A DNA stretch of 64,000 nucleotides from Bacteroidota bacterium (GTDB taxonomy: Bacteria; Bacteroidota; Bacteroidia; Cytophagales; Cyclobacteriaceae). Below are positions 7,969 through 17,247 of this stretch, one piece after another. The notes under the pieces were generated by a model. It was not told the origin of the DNA. It ran no database searches and saw only the letters and a list, made by a program, of their open reading frames with translations. A program made the position numbers and the translations under genes. The DNA is taken from the NCBI GenBank assembly GCA_016178785.1, contig JACOSO010000043.1, forward strand, positions 244,403 to 308,402. The letters are read 5' to 3'. Numbering within the stretch: the stretch's first letter is position 1; the number at the start of each line of letters is the position of its first letter.

Positions 7969-10900
7969 ATGAAGATCACAGAATTCTCGGTTAAAAACTG
8001 GCAGTTTACACTCATCATTTTCATTTTACTCTTGGCCTTGGGGGTCAACTCGTTGATGAATATGCCTCGAGGCGAAGATCCTGAGACCACAGCGCCATCC
8101 TTTGTCATCATTGTTGTTTACCCAGGCACGAGCCCTATCGACATGGAGAAACTGGTAGTGGACCCGATGGAAAAACGCTTCAATGAATTAGACAACATCA
8201 AACGACTCATCTCTGATGTGTACGATGGTTTGGCTACCGTTCGCGTTGACTATAAACATGAAATGGACCCCGATGAAAAATACCAGGAGATTGTGCGCGA
8301 AGTGAATGCACTTCGCAATGAATTGCCACAGGATATTTTTGATATTAAGATTTTAAAGTTTTCTTCGACCGATGTGAGTATTCTGCAATTGGCACTGGTT
8401 TCTGAAACGGCTCCCTATCGCGATTTGAAAAAACAAGTGGAGGAGTTGGAAAGCCGATTGGAGAAAATCAAGAGTCTAAAAAGAATAGAGACGCATGGTT
8501 ATCCTGAGCAGCAAGTGCGTGTGTCATTGAATATTGAAAAACTAGCACACCAACACATTCCGCTCAATGCTGTCATCGGGTCGCTGCAAAGTGAAAACGC
8601 AAACATCCCGGGCGGAAGCATTCAGATGAACACGCGCAGGTTCAACATCAAAACCAGTGGTGAGTACAAAAGCATTGATGAAATCAAAAACACAATTGTT
8701 TATTCGGCAAATGGAAAAATCGTTTACCTCAAAGATGTGGCTGATGTTGAAAACACGTATCAGGATGAATCGCACCTGGTGCGCCTCAATGGCTTTAGAA
8801 GCGTCTTACTCACGGCCGCGCAAAAAGAAGAACAAAATATTTATCAGGTAGGCGACCAAATTGCACCTGTACTCGACCAGTTTGAAAAAGAACTGCCTGC
8901 CAATATAAAAATGGTGAAGAACTTTGAGCAAGCGAAGAGTGTACAAAAAAGACTCAGTCGCTTTGCAAAAGATTTTGGTATCGCGATTTTGTTAGTGTCC
9001 ATCACCTTGTTACCGCTGGGGTCACGTGCGGCCATTGTGGTAATGATTTCTATTCCTCTTTCGATTTTCACCGGATTGTTCTTGCTTGATTTTTTGGGCT
9101 ACTCCATAAATCAATTAAGTATTGTTGGGTTGATCGTAGCTCTCGGGATTTTGGTTGATGACTCTATCGTAGTTATCGAAAACATTGAACGCTATTTACG
9201 GGCAGGAAAAACCAAACGTGAGGCTTCAATTGAAGCGACTAAGCAAATCGGTCTTGCTGTACTTGGTTGTACTGCCACATTGATCCTTGCTTTCTTGCCA
9301 CTTGTGTTTTTGCCTGAGCAAGCAGGAGACTTTATTCGCAGCCTCCCCATGGCGGTGATCATGACTATACTTGCATCTTTGTTTGTGTCGCTTACTATCG
9401 TTCCATTTTTGTCAAGTCGATTATTGAAGACACACACCTCTAAAGAAGGAAACATTTTCTTGCGCGCCTTGAAGAAAGTGATCAGCGGCACTTACACTAA
9501 AGTATTGCACTGGGCACTGCGTCATCCTTGGGCAACGCTTGGTCTTGCTTTGGTTTTGTTTGTGGGAAGCCTTGCGCTTTTTCCGGTAGTTGGTTTTAGC
9601 TTGTTCCCGAAATCGGAGAAGCCGCAATTTCTGATCAATATCGAAACGCCCAACAGTACGAGCATTTACGAAACCGATCGGGTAGCGCGCTATGTAGAGA
9701 GTGAATTGAAAAAAGAAAAAGATATTTCTTATTTCACCACTAATGTTGGCAAAGGAAACCCACGCATCTATTACAATGTGATTGCACGAAGTGAGTCGCC
9801 CAATTTTGCGCAATTCTACGTGCAGCTCAATGGACTTACCCCCGAAAAGAAAACAAAGTTAATCGACAAGCTGCGTGAAAAATTCTTTTACTATCCAAAT
9901 GCAAAAATTGAAGTGAAGGATTTTGAACAGGGCCCCCCCTTGGAAGCTCCCATTGCCTTGCGTTTGTTTGGAGAGAATTTGGATACGCTCAGAAAAATTT
10001 CAACCAATGTTGAACAAATTCTGAAAAGTACGGAGGGCACGATTTACGTCAACAATCCACTGGCCAACCAGCTCACTGATCTCCGTGTGAAAATAAATAA
10101 GGAAAAAGCAGGTCAACTCGGAGTAGCCATCAGTGATATCGATAAAGTAGTGAGGCTTGGTGTGGCAGGATTTAATGTAGGCGAGTTTACGCCAGGCGAA
10201 GGAGAAGACGAGATCAATATTAATGTGACATTACCTCACGGAAAATATTCAACTTTTGACGTGTTTGATAAACTGTATATCAATTCGCTGAGTGGTCAGG
10301 CAATACCGTTAAAGCAACTTGCTTCGATTGAATTTGAAACTTCTACCAATTTGGTGCGTCATTATGACAAGGCGAGATTTTCAACAGTCACTTCGTTTGT
10401 GAAGAGCGGCTATTTGTATGAAGATGTTACCAAAGAGGTGCTGAAGAAACTTGACAAATTTCCGTTCCCGAAAGGGTATCGTTATGTGGCGGCAGGAGAA
10501 GTAGAAAATAAACAGGAGTCTTTTGGCGGACTTGGTACCATTATTTTGATCACTGCATTTGGTTTCATTGCCGTGTTGGTACTTGAGTTTGGAAATTTCA
10601 AGAGTACTTTGATTGTGTTGTCGGTCATTCCGCTTGGAGTTATCGGGGCAGTAACTATGCTGTTTATCACGGGCAATCCGCTATCGTTTGTAGCAGTTAT
10701 CGGATTAATTGCACTCGTAGGCATTGAGGTGAAGAATTCAATCTTGCTTGTCGACTTCACGCATCAATTACGTGAACGAGGAGTTCCGTTGGATCAAGCG
10801 ATTGAACATGCAGGTGAAATTCGCTTTGTGCCGATTGTACTTACATCGCTTACTGCTATCGGTGGATTGATTCCATTAGCAATAGAGGGCAACCCACTTT

Positions 10901-11043
10901 ATTCACCCCTGGCCTGGGTGATCATTGGCGGATTGATCAGCTCAACGTTGCTTTCGCGATTGGTGACGCCAGTGATGTACAAGTTGCTTCCTCCAAAAGT
11001 AGAAGTGGTTGGTGAGAAGCCCGGGGATATTCCTCTCGAATAA
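7969..11043 (+). CDS. RND family efflux transporter permease (AcrB-like)
   Basis: This 1024-aa inner-membrane pump has the full HAE1/AcrB architecture: two sets of transmembrane helices, each with a large periplasmic domain after the first helix. The proton-relay residues are present: the Asp-Asp pair in GILVDDSIVVIEN near residue 397 and the TM10 lysine in GIEVKNSILLVDF near residue 922. It works with the preceding adaptor and TolC-like protein. Length and motifs look intact. Substrates cannot be deduced; drugs, detergents or fatty acids are usual. Confidence 0.95.
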   Translation: MKITEFSVKNWQFTLIIFILLLALGVNSLMNMPRGEDPETTAPSFVIIVVYPGTSPIDMEKLVVDPMEKRFNELDNIKRLISDVYDGLATVRVDYKHEMDPDEKYQEIVREVNALRNELPQDIFDIKILKFSSTDVSILQLALVSETAPYRDLKKQVEELESRLEKIKSLKRIETHGYPEQQVRVSLNIEKLAHQHIPLNAVIGSLQSENANIPGGSIQMNTRRFNIKTSGEYKSIDEIKNTIVYSANGKIVYLKDVADVENTYQDESHLVRLNGFRSVLLTAAQKEEQNIYQVGDQIAPVLDQFEKELPANIKMVKNFEQAKSVQKRLSRFAKDFGIAILLVSITLLPLGSRAAIVVMISIPLSIFTGLFLLDFLGYSINQLSIVGLIVALGILVDDSIVVIENIERYLRAGKTKREASIEATKQIGLAVLGCTATLILAFLPLVFLPEQAGDFIRSLPMAVIMTILASLFVSLTIVPFLSSRLLKTHTSKEGNIFLRALKKVISGTYTKVLHWALRHPWATLGLALVLFVGSLALFPVVGFSLFPKSEKPQFLINIETPNSTSIYETDRVARYVESELKKEKDISYFTTNVGKGNPRIYYNVIARSESPNFAQFYVQLNGLTPEKKTKLIDKLREKFFYYPNAKIEVKDFEQGPPLEAPIALRLFGENLDTLRKISTNVEQILKSTEGTIYVNNPLANQLTDLRVKINKEKAGQLGVAISDIDKVVRLGVAGFNVGEFTPGEGEDEININVTLPHGKYSTFDVFDKLYINSLSGQAIPLKQLASIEFETSTNLVRHYDKARFSTVTSFVKSGYLYEDVTKEVLKKLDKFPFPKGYRYVAAGEVENKQESFGGLGTIILITAFGFIAVLVLEFGNFKSTLIVLSVIPLGVIGAVTMLFITGNPLSFVAVIGLIALVGIEVKNSILLVDFTHQLRERGVPLDQAIEHAGEIRFVPIVLTSLTAIGGLIPLAIEGNPLYSPLAWVIIGGLISSTLLSRLVTPVMYKLLPPKVEVVGEKPGDIPLE

Positions 11044-11121
11044 TTTGAAGATTGCTTAATTTGATAATTTGAAAATAGATGCTATTTCTTTCCATTTTCA
11101 AATTATCTCATCTTCAAATTA
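11041..11121. terminator. Nested AT-rich inverted repeats, probable bidirectional terminator
   Basis: Two perfect inverted repeats are nested. The outer arms TAATTTGAAGAT (11041-11052) and ATCTTCAAATTA (11110-11121) enclose GATAATTTGAAAAT (11063-11076) and ATTTTCAAATTATC (11094-11107). They sit between the convergent RND and DUF3127 genes, and the first base of the outer arm is in the RND stop codon. The position suits transcription termination in both directions, although the stems are AT-rich. Confidence 0.55.
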
Positions 11122-11127
11122 TTCAAA

Positions 11128-11478
11128 TTAGAATGGAAGGTCATCACTCCCTGTCGAGTCAGGAACAAAGTTTTCATCAGGTGGAGGAGTCATCTCGCGG
11201 TTGCTTGATCCACCTGAGTCTTTCTGAATTTTCCAGGCGCGTACATCGGTATACCAGCGGCCGTTGTATTCGCGACTTTCGATATTGATTGATGCCGTGA
11301 TTTTATCTCCAGAAGATAATTTGTTTTCGTCAACTTTTTCGCCCCACAATGAGATGCAAACTTTTTTTGGGAATTGACCGGGTGTTTCCAAAATAAATTC
11401 TTGTTTCTTCCATGTTCCGTTTTTCCCCTGACCCGTCTGCATCGGGAGAAGATTTACTACTGTTCCGCTGATTTCCAT
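11128..11478 (-). CDS. DUF3127 domain protein, SSB-like OB-fold candidate
   Basis: This 116-aa protein starts MEISGTVVNLLPMQTGQGKN and matches the Bacteroidota-specific DUF3127 family as I know it. The first 85 residues look like a compact all-beta domain of OB-fold type (FPKKVCISLWGEK, then SGDKITASINIESREYNGRW). A Ser/Pro-rich linker follows and the protein ends in the acidic tip GSDDLPF. That tip closely resembles the DDDIPF end by which single-stranded-DNA-binding proteins recruit partners. A nucleic-acid-related role is therefore plausible but inferred. Confidence 0.75.
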   Translation of the reverse strand: MEISGTVVNLLPMQTGQGKNGTWKKQEFILETPGQFPKKVCISLWGEKVDENKLSSGDKITASINIESREYNGRWYTDVRAWKIQKDSGGSSNREMTPPPDENFVPDSTGSDDLPF

Positions 11479-11491
11479 TCCAATTGTATGT

Positions 11492-12001
11492 TTAGTCTAT
11501 AAATTTTTCCAAAGTAATAAAATATAAATCCTTTTTAGGGATTCCACCGCAGGGATTATCGAAAACCATTGGTTTCTTTTCGCCCACCTCAACATAGCCA
11601 TTGCGCTTGTACCAGTCGATCAATTCTTTTCGCTCGGAAATGACGGTCATGTCAATCGATTTGCAATTTTGCCTTCGGGCTTCTTCTTCGGCAGCCAACA
11701 ATATTTTTTTTCCGATACCCGCGTTCTGCACGGTTGGATCAACGGCAAACATTCCCAGGTAAAGTTGACTTCCATGTTTTAAAAGACGAACACAGCCGAT
11801 AATTTTTCCCTCATCTACAAATTTGAGAATAGTTGAGCCCTGCTCCGAAAAAAAATCATTAATAGCATTTTCATCGGTGCGAGTGCCATCAAGCAAATCA
11901 GCTTCGGTGGTCCACCCCTTGCGAGAAGTATCACCCCGATAAGCGGAATTTACCAATTTGTTTAATGCAGGAATGTCTTCGAGCGTTGCCTTCGAAATCA
12001 T
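11492..12001 (-). CDS. GNAT family N-acetyltransferase
   Basis: This 169-aa protein has the GNAT fold. The acetyl-CoA-binding motif appears as FAVDPTVQNAGIGKKILLAA near residues 90-109 (Q-x-x-G-x-G/A pattern), followed by a helix with AEEEARRQNCKSIDMTV and a C-terminal WYKRNGYVEVGEKKP. The substrate is unknown. It lies 4 nt after the ParE-type toxin gene on the same strand, so the two may be co-transcribed, although no functional link is evident. Confidence 0.85.
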   Translation of the reverse strand: MISKATLEDIPALNKLVNSAYRGDTSRKGWTTEADLLDGTRTDENAINDFFSEQGSTILKFVDEGKIIGCVRLLKHGSQLYLGMFAVDPTVQNAGIGKKILLAAEEEARRQNCKSIDMTVISERKELIDWYKRNGYVEVGEKKPMVFDNPCGGIPKKDLYFITLEKFID

Positions 12002-12005
12002 GTAA

Positions 12006-12293
12006 CTAAATTTCTTTTAGCAACCTTGCTGCGTGTTGTACTCGGACGATACCAATGTAATCTTGGTTAATTTTGTAAACTATTCTGTAATTCCCTTCGA
12101 TCAATTCCCTAATGTTTTCCTGTCCAAATTCAGGCACGATCCTTCCTGATAGTGGAAAGCCCTCGAGTTGATCTATCCTTGAAATAAGCTTTTCGATATA
12201 CCGATCTGCATAAACTTTGGAGTCTTTTGAAATGTATTCGTGGATTGATTTCAGATCATCGATAGCGAAATCAGTCCAAATAAGTTTTACCAT
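12006..12293 (-). CDS. RelE/ParE-family toxin
   Basis: This 95-aa protein has the family pattern of ParE/RelE toxins: WTDFAIDDLKSIHEYIS at the N-terminus, an internal Arg-rich segment GRIVPEFGQENIRELIEGNY, and RIVYKINQDYIGIVRVQHAAR at the end. Such toxins poison gyrase or cleave ribosome-bound mRNA. The subgroup with this sequence is usually called ParE-like. The gene overlaps the upstream small ORF by 7 nt, the classic antitoxin-toxin coupling. Confidence 0.87.
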   Translation of the reverse strand: MVKLIWTDFAIDDLKSIHEYISKDSKVYADRYIEKLISRIDQLEGFPLSGRIVPEFGQENIRELIEGNYRIVYKINQDYIGIVRVQHAARLLKEI

Positions 12294-12460
12294 TTCTTGA
12301 TCATTTCTTTTACTTTTTCATTAGGCACAGTTTTTCCTTCATCAAGCTGCTTGAGCCCCTGTTCCACTTTTTCTACAAAAATCAATTTCTCCAAAAGAAT
12401 GTCTAAATCAAATTCTTGAGGAAGCTCCTTGACCGTTTCTAAGACCTTATCTCTTTTCAT
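12287..12460 (-). CDS. Antitoxin of the ParE-type pair
   Basis: This small acidic/basic protein (57 aa from the ATG chosen here, MKRDKVLETVKELPQEF) has a helical body and ends GKTVPNEKVKEMIKKW. Such an end is typical of antitoxins that precede ParE toxins in Bacteroidota. An in-frame ATG 42 nt upstream (12502) would add 14 residues and cannot be excluded. The 7-nt overlap with the toxin and the order antitoxin-toxin support the call. Confidence 0.75.
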   Translation of the reverse strand: MKRDKVLETVKELPQEFDLDILLEKLIFVEKVEQGLKQLDEGKTVPNEKVKEMIKKW

Positions 12461-12507
12461 AAAATTTTTATACAATTTAAGAAAATTCTCCTTTAGACGC
12501 ATCTCTA

Positions 12508-14424
12508 CTATAATGCCCCATTTTTAATTTCTTCAACCACACCCGGATCTAGCAAAGTTGTGATATCCCCAAGATTAGAAGTATCGCCTTCCGCCACCTT
12601 GCGCAAAATTCTGCGCATGATTTTTCCGGAACGTGTTTTTGGAAGGCCACTCACAAACTGAATTTTATCAGGCTTGGCGATTGGCCCAATGATTTTGGAA
12701 ACAGTCTCACGAATTTCAGCACGTACTTTTTCTTCTTCGCGAGGTTTTTGATAACAAATCACAAAGGCATAAATGCCCTGGCCCTTAATATCATGAGGGA
12801 AACCCACTACAGCCGATTCGGCAACAGATGAATGCTCATCAATTGCACTTTCAATTTCGGCTGTGCCCATATTATGACCCGAGACAATTATAATGTCATC
12901 CACTCGGCCTGTTATTCGATAGTAGCCTTCTTCATCGCGCTTGCAGCCATCTCCTGTAAAATATTTTCCGGGAAATGTAGAGAAGTAGGTGTCTTTAAAC
13001 CGCTGATGATCTCCATAAATTGTGCGAGCCATTGCAGGCCATGGGAACTTAATAGCGAGTCGCCCTTCAATATTATTCCCCAAAAGCTCCTCACCTTTCT
13101 CATCCATAACTGCGGGCTGCACCCCAGGTAAGGGGAAGGAGGCAAACGCAGGTTTTAGTTTTGTCACATTCGCAATGGGTGAAATCATAAAGCCACCCGT
13201 TTCGGTTTGCCACCAGGTGTCAATGATGGGGCATTTACTTTTGCCGATGTTTTTATCGTACCAATGCCAAGCCTCTTCGTTGATCGGCTCGCCTACAGTG
13301 CCGATGACTTCAAGCGAAGAGAGATCATATTTTTCTACAAAGTCGAGCGATGCTGCTTGTAAGGATCGAATGGCAGTGGGTGCGGTATAAAAAATATTCA
13401 CTTTATGCTTCTCAACTACATGCCAGAACCGACCCATGTCTGGCCATGAAGGAATTCCTTCGAACATCAATGAAGTCGCACCGGCACTCAGTGGACCATA
13501 AACAATATACGAGTGACCTGTAATCCAACCCACATCGGCAGTGCACCAGTAGATCGCCTCACCCTTGCCTTCTCCGGGGGAGAGGGAATCGTACTGAAAA
13601 GCTGCGCGAAAAGTGTAATTGGTATAAACCATGTAGCCACCACAGGTGTGCACCATGCCTTTGGGCTTACCCGTGCTGCCAGATGTATAAAGGATGAAAA
13701 GTAAATCTTCAGCATCCATTTCTTCGGGAGGGCAAACAGGCACCACTTTTTTCATTTCGGTGTGCCACCAAAAATCGCGATCGTGTTTCATCTCCGGATG
13801 TGACTGAGTGCGTTCAAGCACAATTACTTTCTCTACTGAATGGCATTTTTCGATTGCGTTGTTTACAATCGCTTTCAAGTCGATTTGCTTATCGCCACGG
13901 AAAGCGCCATCCGAGGTGAGCACAATCTTGCATCTCGAATCGTTGATACGATCGACCAATGAACCTGAAGAAAAACCAGCAAATACCAACGAATGAACGG
14001 CACCAATACGTGCACAGCCTAGCATGGCGTAAACTGTTTCAGGCACCATTGGCATGTAAATGCAAACCCTGTCTCCTTTTTTTATGCCATGGGCTTTGAG
14101 CATGTTGGCCACCCGGCAAACTTGATCATGCAGCTCTTGATAGGAAATTTTTCTTGAAGGCTCTTTAGGATCATTTGATTCCCATAAAATGGCAGTTTGA
14201 TTTGCCCGTGCCGGTAAATGACGATCAATGCAATTTTCTGTGATGTTCATTTTTCCACCGATGAACCATTTCACTTCGGGTTTGTGAAAATCCCATTCCA
14301 ACACTTTATTCCACTTTTTACGCCAGGTAAAATCTTCGGCCGTATCGGCCCAGAATTTTTCAGGGTTGGTGATGCTATTGGTGTACGACTCTAAGTACTC
14401 GGATTGATTGCTCGGAATTTTCAT
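12508..14424 (-). CDS. acs: Acetyl-CoA synthetase (acetate--CoA ligase)
   Basis: This 638-aa protein activates acetate to acetyl-CoA through an acetyl-AMP intermediate. The adenylate-forming motifs are all present: P-loop-like YTSGSTGKPKGMVHT near residue 250, TWWQTETGG near residue 405, GRVDDIIIVSGHNMG near residue 510, and PKTRSGKIMRR near residue 595 carrying the catalytic lysine that protein acetyltransferases modify. Length matches Acs. It probably forms its own unit. A GNAT enzyme lies three genes downstream, but nothing shows that it acts on this protein. Confidence 0.96.
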   Translation of the reverse strand: MKIPSNQSEYLESYTNSITNPEKFWADTAEDFTWRKKWNKVLEWDFHKPEVKWFIGGKMNITENCIDRHLPARANQTAILWESNDPKEPSRKISYQELHDQVCRVANMLKAHGIKKGDRVCIYMPMVPETVYAMLGCARIGAVHSLVFAGFSSGSLVDRINDSRCKIVLTSDGAFRGDKQIDLKAIVNNAIEKCHSVEKVIVLERTQSHPEMKHDRDFWWHTEMKKVVPVCPPEEMDAEDLLFILYTSGSTGKPKGMVHTCGGYMVYTNYTFRAAFQYDSLSPGEGKGEAIYWCTADVGWITGHSYIVYGPLSAGATSLMFEGIPSWPDMGRFWHVVEKHKVNIFYTAPTAIRSLQAASLDFVEKYDLSSLEVIGTVGEPINEEAWHWYDKNIGKSKCPIIDTWWQTETGGFMISPIANVTKLKPAFASFPLPGVQPAVMDEKGEELLGNNIEGRLAIKFPWPAMARTIYGDHQRFKDTYFSTFPGKYFTGDGCKRDEEGYYRITGRVDDIIIVSGHNMGTAEIESAIDEHSSVAESAVVGFPHDIKGQGIYAFVICYQKPREEEKVRAEIRETVSKIIGPIAKPDKIQFVSGLPKTRSGKIMRRILRKVAEGDTSNLGDITTLLDPGVVEEIKNGAL

Positions 14425-14507
14425 AGATAAAAAATGAAGGTGTCAAAGTAAAAACCTATTCATCCAAAAACCAAGAAGAATGTTTGAGATAAAAATTATC
14501 TTGTGGA

Positions 14508-15368
14508 ATGGAAGGTCAACCCGAGAAAGATTTCTTCAGTAGCCTTTGGGTTGTATTGGTGATCTATAAAATGAAAATCAGTGAGTCGCCTACCTATCAG
14601 TCGTTAACTTCGGCATTGCAGCATTGCAACAAATCGATATCGCTATTCATTTACGACAATTCCCCTCGGGCACAGGAAGTTTTAACGAATTCACTTTGGC
14701 GTACACATTATCAGCATGATCCCTCTAATAACGGTGTGAGCAAAGCATATAATGAGGGTTTCAAGAAAGCAAAATCAGAGAACAAAAGCTGGATGCTGCT
14801 CTTGGATCAGGATACAACTTTCACTTCTGACATTTTAGACAGCTATGAGGAGGCGTGCAAAAAAAACTCCCTTCATGAAATCTTTGCACCGATTGTGAAA
14901 AATGAGATGAAGATAATCTCGCCATTCAGGTTTTCTTTGGGGAGAGGAGCTTCCCTGTCGAATATTCATGGGGGGACTTATTCAATTAATGATTTGAGAT
15001 TTATCAACAGCGGCCTTTTGATTTCCGTACGTCTTTTTGAAAAATGCAGTGGCTATGATGAAGGATTTCCTCTTGATTTCAGTGACCTTAGTTTTGCCTG
15101 GCGGGTAAAGAAATTTCAGAATGAATTTGTAGTTGTGGACAGAGTTTGCTCACATAGTTTATCATCGAGCGAGAAATCTTCCTCAATGATGCTGAGTCGC
15201 TTTCAGTTTTTTCTAAGGAGCTCAAGGTTGTATGGTAAATTATACAGTTCATCCTTTTTTCTTTTTTTGAACCGTTTTTTTAGAGCTATGAAGCTGAGTT
15301 ATAAATTTCGGTCTTGGGAGTTTGTGTTATTATTTATTCGAATTGAAAGGGAACGAACCTCCTCTTAA
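14508..15368 (+). CDS. Glycosyltransferase family 2 protein
   Basis: This 286-aa GT-A enzyme has the family-2 signature in LLLDQDTTFT near residue 100 (metal-binding DxD-like) and the acceptor-side acidic motif in DEGFPLDFSDLSFAWRVK, a variant of the ED motif of rhamnosyltransferase-like GT2 proteins. It opens a + strand operon in which successive genes overlap by 1-11 nt up to the methyltransferase at 21758, apart from a 21-nt gap before 20332. A role in assembling a surface glycan is expected; the sugar is unknown. Confidence 0.82.
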   Translation: MEGQPEKDFFSSLWVVLVIYKMKISESPTYQSLTSALQHCNKSISLFIYDNSPRAQEVLTNSLWRTHYQHDPSNNGVSKAYNEGFKKAKSENKSWMLLLDQDTTFTSDILDSYEEACKKNSLHEIFAPIVKNEMKIISPFRFSLGRGASLSNIHGGTYSINDLRFINSGLLISVRLFEKCSGYDEGFPLDFSDLSFAWRVKKFQNEFVVVDRVCSHSLSSSEKSSSMMLSRFQFFLRSSRLYGKLYSSSFFLFLNRFFRAMKLSYKFRSWEFVLLFIRIERERTSS

Positions 15369-16555
15369 TGCTAAATCGAATTTCAAAAACCATTCTACTC
15401 GTTATCATTATCGAATTATGCCTCGGTGGTGGCGGACGCCTTACAACTATTGGCCCTGTTTCATTGCGGATGGTACTCTTTTGTATTGCCATTGTTTTGA
15501 CGACTCTATTATTGTTAAGCGGCAAGTCAATCAGCACACGCTATTGGAAAATTCTCGCAGCTTTCTTTTTGATGAATTTGGTTGGTGTTGGATTGGGCTG
15601 GTTAAACGGAAGCGCCAAAATTTTGATTTGGGAAGACGTTAAGCCTCTGCTGTACTTTTTGATTCTTCCCTTTTTTGCTCTGGCAATTGACGAAAGTAGC
15701 CCCTTGAATATTTCTAAAATTATCAAGGTATGCGCATTGCTAACGGCTTCTTTGTTTTTTCTGTTGTTGATTTTAGTTCACTCAGGTGTATTCACTTTTC
15801 TCTCTTTTTACAAAGCCACAGAAAAGACGGTTGAGTTTTTTTATCGAGGTGAAATTACTTTTTTCTATAAAGGTTTTCTGTTCTTGGGAATAGGATCTAT
15901 TTTTTTCTTTTTCAGTGAATCAAATAAGAAATTCCTTTTCGTAACCGTGCTGGTACTAGCAATTATTTTCAGTGTAACACGGGGGCTGTTATTTTCTTTG
16001 TCATGCACTTTGGCCGCTTACTTTATTGGGAAGAAAAAATATTATCATGCTACTAGTGCGGCCATATTTTCATTAATTATTGTCGTATGGGGGAATACGA
16101 GCACAATTAATTTCAGCAGATGGATAGATGCTAACAAGGGCGATAAGGCTTATGAAGAAGCAAGTCCGCATTTGTTTGGTGATCGAAAATATTCAGATGA
16201 GGGGAGGTTTGCGCAAATAAAGGAAGTTGGTGAGAGAGTTTCTCTAACCTCCATTTTTGTTGGCCACGGATTCGGACAAGGTATTCCTGCAAGGCCAATA
16301 CACATGGAGATAGCGTATCTTGAAATCTTTCATAAGCAGGGTTTGATTGGCCTGGCCTTTTGGGGAAGCCTCGCATGGATGCTCTTCACGGCCTACCGAG
16401 ATAGCAATCGATCAAATTTCGCCAACGCTTTTTTCTTCAGCTCATTATTTGTTTTTGTGGAATCAGCAACAAATCAATATTTTAATAACCCAATTGGTAT
16501 GTCGGTTTTGTTACTTTCTTTGGTGAGTCTGTATAAACTGAAAAATCATTTGTGA
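15368..16555 (+). CDS. O-antigen ligase/polymerase-like membrane protein
   Basis: This 395-aa protein has about ten transmembrane helices and a large periplasmic loop near residues 245-330 that contains GDRKYSDEGRFAQIKEV and FVGHGFGQGIPARPIHMEIAYLE. An H/R-containing loop before a final hydrophobic block is the layout of the Wzy_C/WaaL superfamily. The start codon overlaps the previous stop as TAATG. It is one of two such proteins in this operon, the other at 18101. Confidence 0.78.
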   Translation: MLNRISKTILLVIIIELCLGGGGRLTTIGPVSLRMVLFCIAIVLTTLLLLSGKSISTRYWKILAAFFLMNLVGVGLGWLNGSAKILIWEDVKPLLYFLILPFFALAIDESSPLNISKIIKVCALLTASLFFLLLILVHSGVFTFLSFYKATEKTVEFFYRGEITFFYKGFLFLGIGSIFFFFSESNKKFLFVTVLVLAIIFSVTRGLLFSLSCTLAAYFIGKKKYYHATSAAIFSLIIVVWGNTSTINFSRWIDANKGDKAYEEASPHLFGDRKYSDEGRFAQIKEVGERVSLTSIFVGHGFGQGIPARPIHMEIAYLEIFHKQGLIGLAFWGSLAWMLFTAYRDSNRSNFANAFFFSSLFVFVESATNQYFNNPIGMSVLLLSLVSLYKLKNHL

Positions 16556-17247
16556 GCATTTCCGTTTGCATGGCCACACACAATGGCGCTTCGTTTATTA
16601 AGAAGCAGATTGATTCTATTGTAAATCAACTAAACGCGGATGATGAATTAGTAATTTCGGATGACAGTTCTTCTGATAATACTGTGGAGGTACTTCAATC
16701 TTATAATCGATCACAGATCAAACTTCTTTCAAATGAAAAATTCAACGGTCCTTCAAGAAACTTTGAATATGCGCTGGGGCATTGCGCGAATGAAATCATT
16801 TTTCTGGCTGATCAGGATGATATCTGGCATTCGGAAAAAATAAAAGTTATGACTGGAGCGCTGAAGGAATGTGATCTGACAGTTTGTGATTGTCGCTTGG
16901 TAGACGAGAATTTGAAAACAATAGCCCCTTCCTTTTTTGAATTGAACAATTCCAGGAAAGGATTGTTAAACAATTTTTATAAAAGCTCATTTATAGGTTG
17001 CTGCATGGCATTTCACCGCAAAATCCTGGAAAAGGCGATTCCTTTCCCCAATGAAATCTCAATGCATGATCAATGGATCGGGTTGATTGCCCAGAAATAT
17101 TTCAAAGTTAAATTCATCCCCCAGATTTTGGTAGACCACCGCAGGCATTCAAAGAATTTTTCTACCACCGGCAGTAGAAGTAAAAACTCACTTGGAAAAA
17201 AAGTAATTTCAAGGGTTAAATTGGCCAAAATGCTTTTGCAGCGATAA
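16552..17247 (+). CDS. Glycosyltransferase family 2 protein
   Basis: This 231-aa GT-A glycosyltransferase is textbook family 2: SISVCMATHNGASFIKKQID at the start, DDELVISDDSSSDNT for nucleotide binding, and FLADQDDIWHSEKI with the DxD motif near residue 85. It starts with GTG overlapping the preceding stop by 4 nt. It is short but appears complete, ending with a basic tail. The sugar donor is unknown. Confidence 0.88.
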   Translation: MSISVCMATHNGASFIKKQIDSIVNQLNADDELVISDDSSSDNTVEVLQSYNRSQIKLLSNEKFNGPSRNFEYALGHCANEIIFLADQDDIWHSEKIKVMTGALKECDLTVCDCRLVDENLKTIAPSFFELNNSRKGLLNNFYKSSFIGCCMAFHRKILEKAIPFPNEISMHDQWIGLIAQKYFKVKFIPQILVDHRRHSKNFSTTGSRSKNSLGKKVISRVKLAKMLLQR

